A stretch of DNA of 34,967 bases from a bacterium (GTDB taxonomy: Bacteria > Patescibacteriota > Minisyncoccia > Minisyncoccales > DG-74-3). Of the stretch, positions 1-10,116 are shown in pieces. Where the stretch lies: assembly GCA_030603245.1 (NCBI GenBank), contig JAUVYE010000006.1, forward strand, positions 1 through 34,967, written 5' to 3'. The first letter of the stretch is position 1; each line of letters starts with the position of its first letter. The notes under the pieces are model-generated. The model was not told the origin of the DNA. It made no database searches and saw only the letters and a list, made by a program, of their open reading frames with translations. The position numbers and the translations under genes are program-made.

Positions 1-1148
1 AAAACTTTTATTGTTTTTCCAACATATTTTTTATTATTTTCCAAAGCAGTTTGTTTGATAATATCAGTTAATATTTTATGTCTTCTTTGTTTTTCATGGT
101 GGGGGACAATGCGCTTAAATTTAAAAGCAGTTGTTTCAGTCCTTGGAGAGTAAATAGAAATATAGGCCATATCATATTTTATTTCTTTTAAAAGCTTAAC
201 AGTATTTTCAAACTGTTTTTTTGTTTCTCCAGGAAAGCCAACGATTACGTCAGTAGATAAACAAATGTTTGGAATTTTTTTTCTGATTCTTTTTATCAAT
301 CTTTTATATTTTTCAACAGTATAGGGACGATTCATTTTTTTTAAAATCTTATTGTTTCCTGATTGAACTGGCAAATTAAGGTATGGGGTCATTTTTTTAC
401 AACTTGCCATAGCATCAATTAGTTCTTTAGAAAAATTTTTAGGATGAGGAGAAGTAAAACGAATCCAGAAACGACCTGGAACATCATTAACCATTTTTAA
501 AAGTTTTGGAAAGTTTACTGATTTATCAACAGGAGATGCATAATCATTAACATTTTGACCTAAGAGCCATGTTTCTTTAAATCCTTTTTTAATAAAACTA
601 CGTATTTCTTTCAAAATTTCCTTATGAGATCTACAAACTAAAGGTCCTCTAACATATGGCACAACACAATAAGCGCAAAAATTATTACATCCAGAAGAAA
701 TTGGAACTTGTATTGAAAAATCATTTATAGGTTTGGTTTGAACAAAGAAATAATTAGTAGAGAATTGTTTGTTGAATTGATTTTCTCTAGGGGTAGGATA
801 ATAAAAATAAGTTTTCTTATTAAAAATTACAGGCCATTTTTTTAAAGTTTTAATTGAAAGGATAAAATCGAATTGTTGTTTAAACTTTTTTAAATCTTTT
901 TTTAAAATACACCCAGTAAGTAGTGTTTTAATATTTGGTTTTTTGTTTTTCAGCTTAATGAAATTTTGGATTTTACCATAAACCCTATCAACTGCTGATT
1001 GTCTGATAGAACACATATTAATCACAATTAAATCAACCCCGTTCATTGTCGGGGCTGATTGATATCCTGCAGTTTCTAATACTGAAGCAATTCTTTCGCT
1101 ATCAGATTGATTTAGCTGACAGCCATAAGTGATTACAAAATATTTCAT
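1..1148 (-). CDS. miaB: tRNA-2-methylthio-N6-dimethylallyladenosine synthase (MiaB-like radical SAM methylthiotransferase), partial at window edge
   Basis: Minus-strand translation from ATG at 1148: MKYFVITYGCQLNQSDSERIASVLETAGYQ..., radical-SAM motif GCNNFCAYCVVPYVRG; runs off position 1. Confidence 0.93.
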   Translation of the reverse strand, partial: MKYFVITYGCQLNQSDSERIASVLETAGYQSAPTMNGVDLIVINMCSIRQSAVDRVYGKIQNFIKLKNKKPNIKTLLTGCILKKDLKKFKQQFDFILSIKTLKKWPVIFNKKTYFYYPTPRENQFNKQFSTNYFFVQTKPINDFSIQVPISSGCNNFCAYCVVPYVRGPLVCRSHKEILKEIRSFIKKGFKETWLLGQNVNDYASPVDKSVNFPKLLKMVNDVPGRFWIRFTSPHPKNFSKELIDAMASCKKMTPYLNLPVQSGNNKILKKMNRPYTVEKYKRLIKRIRKKIPNICLSTDVIVGFPGETKKQFENTVKLLKEIKYDMAYISIYSPRTETTAFKFKRIVPHHEKQRRHKILTDIIKQTALENNKKYVGKTIKV

Positions 1149-1153
1149 TTGCT

Positions 1154-2365
1154 TTATTCAAGATCTGTTGATTGTCTGACTCTTTCTTTGATTTGTTCAA
1201 GATTAATAGGTTCTGTTATACTCTCCTGTTGACAGGCCCTTCTGTATTTTATGTTTACCCCAGCTATTCTAGCAAAACATTCATTAGAATAAGTTCTTCC
1301 ATCACTGCCACAAACAGGATCCCACAAGCTTACACAAACTTGTTTTCTTTCTTGAACCCTTTCTTGGGTTTGTTCTTGGAGTTCATTCTCTGTTCTTTGC
1401 TGAACTTGCTCTAGAGCTTTATCTCTGGACTGAATAATGTTTTGCTCAATTTCTGGTGTTTCTTTTAATTTCATTCTTAGACTTTCCAAGACCCTGACTT
1501 GATTTTCTTCTACTCCACTAGTTTTTTCTAAGTAATTACCAAACCTTTCTTGATCCTGAACAGTCATTTTTTCTAAATCAGCCTTGAATTTCATTAGTAT
1601 ATTTTCTTGAACCCTTCTGATAGTTTCTTTTGCTTGCTCGGGAACTACTTGTTCTAGTTCTGATAGAATTTCTAAATTCTTGAAATTTTTATATTTTGAG
1701 CCCTCAATTTCTTCCATTTTAGTTTCTAATGTTTCTTCAAGATTTTCTGATCTATCTTCCAGTTTAGTCATTACTTCGCCAAATTTCTCTAAATGATTTT
1801 CTCGCATTTCTCTTATTTTTTCCATGTTTTCAGCAGGAACCTGATCTTCTAATTTTTGTAGAATCCTTTGATGCAAAACCTGATGCTTTACAAACTTATC
1901 TAAAAACTTTTCAACCTCAGGACTTTCTTGAGCTTTTTCTTTGATTTTACCGGTAATATCTTTTATCTTTTCAATTTCTTCTTCATAATTATCAGCAGCT
2001 CTTTTAATAGCTTCTACGCTTTTTTGTCTTTTGACCATTTCTTTAAGTTCTATTAGCTTTTCATTAGCAAATCTTTCTGTTAATTCTGCTTTAACAACAT
2101 TTCTAAAAGCAAAAGCCTGTCTAATGTTTCTCATCCAAGTTTTTAAGAAATAAAAAGGATTATCAGGAAGAATGATTGGTTTTCCGATTCCCAAATCTTC
2201 TGCTTCAATATCTTCATCAAGAGCTATTGCTTGGTCAATAATTTGATCGTTTTCCTGATTTTCTTCGAGTATTACTGTATCTTCTTGGGCCAAGGCAAGA
2301 CCACCAAGCATTAAACCGCCCAAAAGAATAATGCTCAGAAAAAACACTCTTTTTTTGTTTAACAT
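1154..2365 (-). CDS. Secreted/anchored coiled-coil DUF5667-like protein with C-terminal Kazal-type domain
   Basis: N-terminal hydrophobic signal; 'DNPFYFLKTWMRNIRQAFAFRNVVKAELTERFANEKLIELKEM' resembles DUF5667; C-terminal 'CVSLWDPVCGSDGRTYSNECFARIAGVNIKYRRAC' matches the Kazal signature. Confidence 0.8.
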   Translation of the reverse strand: MLNKKRVFFLSIILLGGLMLGGLALAQEDTVILEENQENDQIIDQAIALDEDIEAEDLGIGKPIILPDNPFYFLKTWMRNIRQAFAFRNVVKAELTERFANEKLIELKEMVKRQKSVEAIKRAADNYEEEIEKIKDITGKIKEKAQESPEVEKFLDKFVKHQVLHQRILQKLEDQVPAENMEKIREMRENHLEKFGEVMTKLEDRSENLEETLETKMEEIEGSKYKNFKNLEILSELEQVVPEQAKETIRRVQENILMKFKADLEKMTVQDQERFGNYLEKTSGVEENQVRVLESLRMKLKETPEIEQNIIQSRDKALEQVQQRTENELQEQTQERVQERKQVCVSLWDPVCGSDGRTYSNECFARIAGVNIKYRRACQQESITEPINLEQIKERVRQSTDLE

Positions 2366-2383
2366 AGTTTAAATAATTATTAA

Positions 2384-4132
2384 TTATTTTTTCGATTCTT
2401 GTTCTATTTTAACTTTTTTTAGAAATTTAGACAATTTAATTATTCCTATGTCTCCCTTGCCTCTTTTTCTTACTCTAACTGATTGACTTTTCATTTCTTT
2501 ATCACCAACAACTAAGAGATAGGGGATTTTCTGAATTTCTCCCTCCCTTATCTTTTTTGAAACAGTTTCGGTTTCATCTTTTACTATTGCTCTGAAGCTT
2601 TGCTCCTTTAAACTTTTGGCAACCTTTTTTGCAAAGCTTCTATGTTTTGAACCCACTGGAATAATCATGAATTGGATGGGTGATAACCACAAAGGAAAAG
2701 CTCCTTCATAATGTTCAATCAGCACTCCAATAAATCTTTCTAAAGAACCCAATAGTGCTCGGTGAAGCATAATTGGTCTCTTCTTTTTCCCTTTGTTATC
2801 AATATAATTGAGATTAAATTTTTCTGGGAAATTGAAATCCACCTGAATAGTGGTTAATTGCCACTTTCTACCAATAGCATCTGAAACTAAAAAATCAATT
2901 TTAGGTCCATAAAATACTGCTTCTCCTATATAACGAGTATAAGAAAGTTTTTTGCTTTTTAAAGCGCTTTCTAAGGCTTTTTCAGCCAATTTCCAATCCT
3001 TATCTGAACCCAAATACTCTTTCTTTTTCTTAGAGTCCCTAATTGAAAGTGAAATCTCAAACTCTTTAAAACCAAAGCTATTTAAAATATATTTGGTTAA
3101 GTCAATCATGTCCACTATTTCAGAATGAAGCTGTTCTGGGGTGCAGAAAATATGAGCATCATCTTGAGTGAAACTCCTTACCCTGATTAGACCGTGCAGG
3201 GTTCCTGATCTCTCATACCTATACACAGTTCCCATTTCAGTGAGTCTTAAAGGTAGGTTTTTATATGATCTTATTTTTGAATCATAGATTTTAACATGAC
3301 CAGGACAATTCATTGGTTTGAGCTGATAATCATCTTTTTCTTCTTTAGCAATTTCTTTCATACGCATTGGAGGGAACATACTTTCTTTATAGAAATCAGT
3401 ATGACCAGATCTTTTCCATAATTTTAGGTTTGCAATATGGGGAGTAGAAACCAATTCATACCCTCTGTTTAAATATGTGTTTAGGGCAAAATCCATAACA
3501 ATTTTTCTGAGAATTGCTCCTTTGGGAAGCCATAAAGGCAATCCTTGCCCAAATTCTTCATCAATCATAAAAAGTTCTAATTTTTTGCCTAATTTACGAT
3601 GATCTCTTTTCTCTGCCTCAGCTTCTTTCTTAAGAAATTCATCCAATTCTTTCTTAGAACTAAAAGCAAGAGCATAAACTCTTTGAAGCATTTGGTTTTT
3701 TTCACTTCCCTTCCAATAAGCTCCAGCAATTTTAGTTAGTTTAAAAACATCTGATGGTAAATCTTTGGTAGATTTAACATGAGGTCCTTTACATAAGTCT
3801 ATAAAATCCCCAGTTTCATACACATGAATCTTACCACCTTTCATTTCCTTAATTAATTCCAGCTTGTATGGTTGACCTTTGAATAGTTTTTGAGCCTCTT
3901 TTTTGGATATCTTTCTTTTTTTGAAAGCCAGACCTTTTTTAATAAGTTGTTTTGCTTTTTTCTCAATCTTTGGCAAATCTTCAGGAGTTAAGCTCCTTTT
4001 CAATTCAAAATCATAATAAAAGCCATTATCAATGGCTGGTCCAATACCAAACTTTGCTTTTGGAAAAAGCTCTTGAACTGCTGCTGCCATAATATGAGAC
4101 AGCGAATGTCTAATAGTTTCTAATTTAGCCAT
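2384..4132 (-). CDS. thrS: Threonyl-tRNA synthetase lacking the N-terminal TGS domain
   Basis: Editing domain 'RHSLSHIMAAAVQELFP', class II motifs and zinc ligands (MNCPGH, DDAHIF, LHRALLGS); starts directly at the editing domain. Confidence 0.95.
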   Translation of the reverse strand: MAKLETIRHSLSHIMAAAVQELFPKAKFGIGPAIDNGFYYDFELKRSLTPEDLPKIEKKAKQLIKKGLAFKKRKISKKEAQKLFKGQPYKLELIKEMKGGKIHVYETGDFIDLCKGPHVKSTKDLPSDVFKLTKIAGAYWKGSEKNQMLQRVYALAFSSKKELDEFLKKEAEAEKRDHRKLGKKLELFMIDEEFGQGLPLWLPKGAILRKIVMDFALNTYLNRGYELVSTPHIANLKLWKRSGHTDFYKESMFPPMRMKEIAKEEKDDYQLKPMNCPGHVKIYDSKIRSYKNLPLRLTEMGTVYRYERSGTLHGLIRVRSFTQDDAHIFCTPEQLHSEIVDMIDLTKYILNSFGFKEFEISLSIRDSKKKKEYLGSDKDWKLAEKALESALKSKKLSYTRYIGEAVFYGPKIDFLVSDAIGRKWQLTTIQVDFNFPEKFNLNYIDNKGKKKRPIMLHRALLGSLERFIGVLIEHYEGAFPLWLSPIQFMIIPVGSKHRSFAKKVAKSLKEQSFRAIVKDETETVSKKIREGEIQKIPYLLVVGDKEMKSQSVRVRKRGKGDIGIIKLSKFLKKVKIEQESKK

Positions 4133-4159
4133 ATTTTTATTAATTTTTTTTAGGTTTTT

Positions 4160-4543
4160 TCACAACGACATTTTTTGACGGAATTCCTCCGTGGTCATAC
4201 TAGAGATAATAACTTTTGGCCAGTATTCGACCTTAGTGTCGGCTAATTGCTGAACCATATCATCACTAATAACGCCAAGCACAGCAAGTCTTACAGCACC
4301 CGATTTTGCCATTTCAGCAAAAGGTTTGTTTAGTATACTGAACAGAGCGGGCAGAATCACGGAATTGATTATCCATATACCAACTAAAAGAACAAACACT
4401 CCAAGGATTCCGAGGTGCCATTTCCACCAGAAATAAATCAACAACAAGATTGATACTAGACCCAAGAGGTTATTTAATAACCAGCCCCAAGCAAGGATAG
4501 TGGCCGCCTTTTCTACTTTTTTATAAGCTTGTAACGCATTCAT
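4160..4543 (-). CDS. Small membrane protein, hypothetical
   Basis: 127 aa ORF with two hydrophobic segments; no family recognised. Confidence 0.6.
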   Translation of the reverse strand: MNALQAYKKVEKAATILAWGWLLNNLLGLVSILLLIYFWWKWHLGILGVFVLLVGIWIINSVILPALFSILNKPFAEMAKSGAVRLAVLGVISDDMVQQLADTKVEYWPKVIISSMTTEEFRQKMSL

Positions 4544-4589
4544 ATTTTTGTTAATTTATTTTATCATAGATTAAATGACCTTTTAAAAC

Positions 4590-4610
4590 AAAAACCTCTT
4601 TTTGAAGAGG
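4590..4610 (-). terminator. Rho-independent terminator downstream of dnaE
   Basis: Minus strand CCTCTTCAAAAAGAGGTTTTTGTTTT: 6-bp stem plus U tract. Confidence 0.75.
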
Positions 4611-4728
4611 CCAGCTGAAAATTAAAAATATCCTCAGTTGGCCTAAAAAGAAGTTGTTGTGGTTGTTATATTGAATTTTCTTAGACAACTTAACATCTGT
4701 TTTTATTTTAAGATATCAGAAATGTTTG

Positions 4729-7700
4729 TCAACCCTCTGTAATTTCTTCAATACTATTACAGATTAGTTTTTTCTCTCCTCCTCTATCATCTAATTTGCC
4801 CTGGATTAAAACAACCTTATTTTCCCGGAAAGCAGCTGGATTTTGTTCCATAACTTTTGGGAAAACAACAACCTCAATTTTATCTGTTAAATCTTCTAAT
4901 TTGATAAAAAGCATTGGCTTTCCATTTTTAGTGATAATTTTTTTGATTTTAGAAATGATTCCTCCTATTCTAACTTGATTATAATGAAAAGATGGGCTCA
5001 GTTCAGAAATTCTAACTGCATTTTTTGCCAAAATAGCCTGGAAGCCCTCTAAAGGATGGCTTGTTACGAAAAGTCCTAACAATTCTTTTTCCCAATTTAA
5101 TTTTTCACTTTTTTTGGCTGGACGAGCGGGTTCAAGATAAAACTCTGAGTTAAAAGTTTTTTTAGAAAAAAGATTTTTTTGTCCTGAAATCTTCTGCTTT
5201 TTATTTTCTCGAGCATAACTTAGTAATCTTTCAATGTTATGTAAAAGTTGATTTCTTTCTGCGAATTTATCAAAAACCCCAGCTTTAACCAGGCTTTCTA
5301 AGGATTTCTTATTAATAACCTGAGAATCAATTCTGGAAATGAAATCTGTTATTGATTTATATGGACCATCAGTCTTTCTTTCAGAAATAATTGAATTAAC
5401 AATGTTTTCGCCAACATTTTTAATCGCAAACAAACCAAACCTTATTTTATTGGTTTTGGGAACGACTGAAAAGTTTCTAAAACTTTCATTTATGTCTGGA
5501 GCCAAGACCTCAATCTTCATTTTTTTACATTCATCAATTATAAAACCAATTCTTTCAGTATCTGATTTTTCAGAAGTAAGAAGAGCTGACATAAATTCTA
5601 CTGGATAGTGTGCTTTTAAATAAGCTGTTTGGTAAGCAATAGTGGCATAAGCCGCACTATGGGCGCGGTTGAAACCGTATTTGGCAAAAGGCAAAATCCA
5701 ATTCCAGACTTTAAAAGCAATTTCTTTTTTAACCCCGTTTTTTATTGCACCATCAATAAATTTTTCTTTTTGGGATATAAGTAAACTTTCTATTTTTTTA
5801 CCAACTGCTTTTCTTAATATGTCAGCCTCAGTAAGGGAAAAACCAGACAATTCTTGGGCAATTTGCATAAGCTGTTCTTGAAAAACCATTATTCCATAAG
5901 TTGGTTTTAGAATAGTTTCTAAGCTGGGATGAATATATTCAATTTTTGTCTTCCCATCTTTTCTTTTAATATAATCTGGGATAAGAGATATTGGACCAGG
6001 TCTATAAAGAGCTATCATGACAATAATATCTTCAAACTTATTGGGTTTTAATTGTTTCAAATATCTTCGCATTCCTTCTGATTCCAATTGAAACACACCT
6101 ACTGTTTCAGCTTTTTGCAATAAGTGGTATGTTTTTCTGTCTTCTGGAGCAAGCTTTTCAATATCAATGCTTTTTTTTCTAATTGCATATATTCTGGCTA
6201 AAGTATCCTCAATAATGGTTAGATTTTTTAATCCCAGCAAATCCATTTTTAAAAGACCAAGATCCTCAATAGCATGCATTTCATATTGAGTAACAATAGA
6301 TGTATCATCTTGAGTTGGATATTGAAGAGGAACAATATTGTCTAAGCGTTCAGCTGAAATTACAATACCGCAGGCATGAGTTGATACGTGGCGAGCTGTT
6401 CCTTCTAATTTTCTGGCAAAATCAATAAGCTTTCTTGCTTGTTCTTCAGTATCATAGAGTTGACGAAATTCAGCTATTTTTTCAAGAGTACGGTCTAATT
6501 TAAAACCAAAGGGAATTAATTTAGCAATTCTGTCACAATATCCATAAGAGTATCCCAAAGCCCTTCCTACGTCTCGAATTGCAGCTCGAGCAGCCATTGT
6601 TCCAAAGGTGATAATTTGAGCCACCCTATCTTTTCCATATTTTTGACTTATATAATCAATAACTTCATCCCTTCTTCTGTCAGTAAAATCTAAATCAATA
6701 TCAGGCATTGAAATACGAGAAGGATTTAAAAATCTTTCAAAAAGAAGATTGTGTTTTAAAGGATCAACAGTAGTGATGTTTAAAGCATAAGAAGTAATTG
6801 AGCCGGCCACACTTCCTCGTCCAGGCCCAACAACAATTCTGTTTTCTTTTGCCCAATTAACAAAATCTTGGACAATTAAGAAATAAGAGGCAAACCCCAT
6901 TTTTTTGATTATTGAAAGTTCATACTCTAACCTTTCCATTGGCTCTTTTTGTTTAATAATCTGATATCTCTTTTTAATGCCAATTAAGCATAATTCTTTT
7001 AAATAATCATCTGGTGTTTTTCCGTTAGGGACTTTAAAATTAGGAAGTTTTGTTTTACCTAAACTAAATTCAAAATTACATTGCTCAACAATTTTTTGAG
7101 TATTTTCAATTGCTTGAGGTACATGTTTGAAGTTTTTAATCATTTGTTGAGGAGCTGTTAAAGAAAAATCATCTGCTTTAAGAGTTAATCTCTCAGGATC
7201 ATTAGGATCGCCTCCAGTATTAATAAGCATTAAAATGTCTTGAGCTTCAGCGTCTTCTGATTTTAAGTAATGACTATCATTAGTAGCTACCAAAGGAATA
7301 TTTAATTTTTTAGAGATTTTAATTAATTCTTGATTAACAATCCCTTGTTCTTTAATATTAGGATGGTTTTGGAGTTCTAAGTAAAAATTACCTTTTCCAA
7401 ACATTTTTTGATATTTTAAAGCCAATTTTTCTGCTTCTTTTATTTTTTTAGATAGAATTAATTTGGGAATTTTACCCTGAAGACAGGCTGAGCAAGCAAT
7501 TAAGCCTTCTGAATATTGGGCCAATAATTCTTCATCAACCCTTGGCCTATAATAAAAACCCTCTAAATGGGCTTTGGTTATTAGTTTTACTAAATTTTTA
7601 TAACCTTGTTCATTTTTAACCAATAAAATTAAATGGAATCTCTTGTCGTCAATATTTGGTCTCTTTTGAGACATTTTTTCGTAAGACAAATAAATCTCAC

Positions 7701-7893
7701 ATCCAATTATTGGTTTAATTCCTTTTGCCTTAGCTTTTTTGTAGAACTCTACTGCTCCATAAATATTTCCATGATCTGTCACTGCTACTGAATCCATACC
7801 TAATTCTTTAACATAATCTAAAAGGTCATCGATTTTGGACAAACCATCAAGTAAAGAATAATGGCTATGAACATGGAGATGGGTAAATTTCAT
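4729..7893 (-). CDS. dnaE: DNA polymerase III subunit alpha
   Basis: PHP domain 'THLHVHSHYSLLDGLSKIDDL', catalytic 'PDIDLDFTDRRRDEVIDYI', 'GVFQLESEGMRRYLK', OB domain at the C terminus. Confidence 0.97.
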   Translation of the reverse strand: MKFTHLHVHSHYSLLDGLSKIDDLLDYVKELGMDSVAVTDHGNIYGAVEFYKKAKAKGIKPIIGCEIYLSYEKMSQKRPNIDDKRFHLILLVKNEQGYKNLVKLITKAHLEGFYYRPRVDEELLAQYSEGLIACSACLQGKIPKLILSKKIKEAEKLALKYQKMFGKGNFYLELQNHPNIKEQGIVNQELIKISKKLNIPLVATNDSHYLKSEDAEAQDILMLINTGGDPNDPERLTLKADDFSLTAPQQMIKNFKHVPQAIENTQKIVEQCNFEFSLGKTKLPNFKVPNGKTPDDYLKELCLIGIKKRYQIIKQKEPMERLEYELSIIKKMGFASYFLIVQDFVNWAKENRIVVGPGRGSVAGSITSYALNITTVDPLKHNLLFERFLNPSRISMPDIDLDFTDRRRDEVIDYISQKYGKDRVAQIITFGTMAARAAIRDVGRALGYSYGYCDRIAKLIPFGFKLDRTLEKIAEFRQLYDTEEQARKLIDFARKLEGTARHVSTHACGIVISAERLDNIVPLQYPTQDDTSIVTQYEMHAIEDLGLLKMDLLGLKNLTIIEDTLARIYAIRKKSIDIEKLAPEDRKTYHLLQKAETVGVFQLESEGMRRYLKQLKPNKFEDIIVMIALYRPGPISLIPDYIKRKDGKTKIEYIHPSLETILKPTYGIMVFQEQLMQIAQELSGFSLTEADILRKAVGKKIESLLISQKEKFIDGAIKNGVKKEIAFKVWNWILPFAKYGFNRAHSAAYATIAYQTAYLKAHYPVEFMSALLTSEKSDTERIGFIIDECKKMKIEVLAPDINESFRNFSVVPKTNKIRFGLFAIKNVGENIVNSIISERKTDGPYKSITDFISRIDSQVINKKSLESLVKAGVFDKFAERNQLLHNIERLLSYARENKKQKISGQKNLFSKKTFNSEFYLEPARPAKKSEKLNWEKELLGLFVTSHPLEGFQAILAKNAVRISELSPSFHYNQVRIGGIISKIKKIITKNGKPMLFIKLEDLTDKIEVVVFPKVMEQNPAAFRENKVVLIQGKLDDRGGEKKLICNSIEEITEG

Positions 7894-7941
7894 AAAATTA
7901 TATTACTATACCATCTTAACAGAAAAAGTAAAAAAATGAGA

Positions 7942-7970
7942 TTGATAGTGAAATTATTATCCACTATTAT
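7942..7970 (+). promoter_or_regulatory. Promoter for rnhB, predicted leaderless transcript
   Basis: TTGATA (7942-7947), 17-nt spacer, TATTAT (7965-7970); ATG at 7977 sits at the expected +1. Confidence 0.6.
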
Positions 7971-7976
7971 TAAACA

Positions 7977-8609
7977 ATGAATCTTAGGAAAGAAAAATAC
8001 TTGTGGAAAAAAGGATATAAACATGTGGCTGGTTTAGACGAGGCTGGTCGCGGACCATTAGCTGGGCCAGTGGTAGCAGCAGCAGTAATTATAAGCACAA
8101 AGCGCAAAAAGAAAAATGCAAAACTACAATTTAAAGCCAAAAGCTTATTAAAAGAGGTAAAAGATTCAAAGAAGCTTAACCCTAAGAGGAGAGAAACACT
8201 TTATAAGCTTTTGGTAAAAGAGCCAAATATAGAATGGGGGATAGGTAGGGTTTCAGAAAAGATGATTGATAAAATTAATATTTTAAAAGCAACTAAATTC
8301 GCAATGAAAAAAGCAGTAAGTAATTTAAAAATTGACTATTTAATTTTAGATGGAAATTTTAAAATCGATTTACATATTCCTCAGAAATCAATTAGAAAAG
8401 GGGATAGTAAAGTTTTTTCAATAGCAGCTGCTTCCATAATTGCTAAAGTAACAAGAGATAGAATGATGAAAAGATATCACAAAAAACATCCTGAATATGG
8501 ATTTGATAAGCATAAAGGATATGCTACTAAATTTCATAGACAAGCACTTAAAAAACATGGGCCATGTAAGATACATCGGATGAGTTTTAGACCAATTCGG
8601 CTCTTGTAA
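7977..8609 (+). CDS. rnhB: Ribonuclease HII
   Basis: 'VAGLDEAGRGPLAGPVVAAAVI', 'DSKKLNPKRR', 'HKGYATKFHRQALKKHGPCKIHRMSF'. Confidence 0.96.
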   Translation: MNLRKEKYLWKKGYKHVAGLDEAGRGPLAGPVVAAAVIISTKRKKKNAKLQFKAKSLLKEVKDSKKLNPKRRETLYKLLVKEPNIEWGIGRVSEKMIDKINILKATKFAMKKAVSNLKIDYLILDGNFKIDLHIPQKSIRKGDSKVFSIAAASIIAKVTRDRMMKRYHKKHPEYGFDKHKGYATKFHRQALKKHGPCKIHRMSFRPIRLL

Positions 8610-8632
8610 AGTATAAGAATCTCTGGTATATT
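8604..8632 (+). promoter_or_regulatory. Promoter for rpmF overlapping the rnhB stop codon
   Basis: TTGTAA (8604-8609), 17-nt spacer, TGG-TATATT (8627-8632), 9 nt to ATG at 8642. Confidence 0.5.
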
Positions 8633-8641
8633 AACGACATT

Positions 8642-8935
8642 ATGGCTGTTCCTAGAGGAAAACATACAAAAGGGAAAAGAAATGATATAAGAAGAAACCT
8701 CTTTATCAAAGAGCCAAATTTGGTTTCTTGTCCCAAGTGCGGCAAACCAAAGAAATCACACATTGTTTGCCCAAGTTGTGGATACTACAAAAATAAGGAA
8801 GTCATTAATGTTTTAGAAAGGTTAACCAAAAAGGAAAGAAAGGTTAAGGAAAAGGAAATAGCTATTAAAGAGAAAGGAAAGCAAAAAGAAGGGACAAACA
8901 AACCTTTAACTTTGAGAGACTTATCCCATAAATAA
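8642..8935 (+). CDS. rpmF: 50S ribosomal protein L32 with charged C-terminal extension
   Basis: '[19 protein letters not shown]...[20 protein letters not shown]'. Confidence 0.92.
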   Translation: MAVPRGKHTKGKRNDIRRNLFIKEPNLVSCPKCGKPKKSHIVCPSCGYYKNKEVINVLERLTKKERKVKEKEIAIKEKGKQKEGTNKPLTLRDLSHK

Positions 8936-8967
8936 TTATTGTTTACCATTTATTAATTACTAATTTT

Positions 8968-9390
8968 ATGTCTTCTAGGCACTTATCGAGATCAATAGCA
9001 ATGCAAAGTTTATACGAATGGGATTTCTTTGACCAAAAAGAAGATTTAAAAAAAATAGTTGAGAAAAATATTAAAGAATTTGGACCAGGATTAGAAAATA
9101 ATGATGGATTTGTCTGGCAATTAGTAACTGGTGTGATTCAATATCTTAAAGAAATTAATAGTATTATTGAAAAAGCTGCTCCTCAGTGGCCCATAGATCA
9201 GATTAATATAGTTGACAGAAACATTCTGAGACTTGGCCTTTATGAACTATTGTTTGGAGATAAAGAAGCTGTTCCTCCCAAAGTGGCTATTAATGAGGCG
9301 ATTGAATTAGCTAAGGGTTTTGGAGGAGAAAGTTCAGGAAGATTCATTAATGGTGTTTTAGGAACAGTTTTTAAAGAAATAGAGAAATAA
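8968..9390 (+). CDS. nusB: Transcription antitermination protein NusB
   Basis: '[18 protein letters not shown]', '[15 protein letters not shown]', '[28 protein letters not shown]'. Confidence 0.95.
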   Translation: MSSRHLSRSIAMQSLYEWDFFDQKEDLKKIVEKNIKEFGPGLENNDGFVWQLVTGVIQYLKEINSIIEKAAPQWPIDQINIVDRNILRLGLYELLFGDKEAVPPKVAINEAIELAKGFGGESSGRFINGVLGTVFKEIEK

Positions 9391-10082
9391 TGAAAAAAGA
9401 TTTTTCACCACTTGAAAAGAAAACAGGATTAAAATTTAAAAACAAAGATTTATTGGTGCAATCCTTTTGTCACCGTTCTTTTTTAAATGAAAATCCAGAT
9501 TTTGATTTAAATCATAACGAAAGATTAGAGTTTCTGGGAGATGCTGTTTTAGAATTAGTTGTAACTGAATATTTATTTCAGCAATATCCAAGTGAGTCAG
9601 AGGGACAATTAACTAATTGGAGAGCTTCTTTGGTTAATGCTAAGCAACTTTCTAAAATAGCTGGAGAATTAAATTTTAATAATTTTTTATTGCTCTCAAA
9701 AGGAGAAACAAAAGAAACAGGAAAAGCCAGGCAATATATTTTAGCTAATGCTCTTGAATCTTTTATAGGAGCAGCTTATCTTGACTTGGGATATAAAAAG
9801 TGTAAAGAATTTATTAAAAAACATCTGATAAAAGATTTGCCTCATATAATTGAAGCTGGATTGTATAAAGATTCTAAATCTCTTTTTCAAGAACAGTCAC
9901 AGGAAAAGGTTGGAATTACTCCTATTTACAAAGTTTCAAAAGAATGGGGCCCAGACCATGTTAAACATTTTATTATCGGAGTTTATTTGGAAAAAGAATT
10001 AGTAGCTGAAGGCGAAGGGTCTTCAAAACAAGAGGCAGAAGAAGATGCTGCTAAAAAGGCACTGGAAATAAAAGGCTGGTAA
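9390..10082 (+). CDS. rnc: Ribonuclease III
   Basis: 'HNERLEFLGDAVLELVV' catalytic signature, 'ALESFIGAAYLDLG', C-terminal dsRBD. Confidence 0.97.
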   Translation: MKKDFSPLEKKTGLKFKNKDLLVQSFCHRSFLNENPDFDLNHNERLEFLGDAVLELVVTEYLFQQYPSESEGQLTNWRASLVNAKQLSKIAGELNFNNFLLLSKGETKETGKARQYILANALESFIGAAYLDLGYKKCKEFIKKHLIKDLPHIIEAGLYKDSKSLFQEQSQEKVGITPIYKVSKEWGPDHVKHFIIGVYLEKELVAEGEGSSKQEAEEDAAKKALEIKGW

Positions 10083-10116
10083 ACTAATAATATTACTTAA
10101 TACTTGATACTTATTT

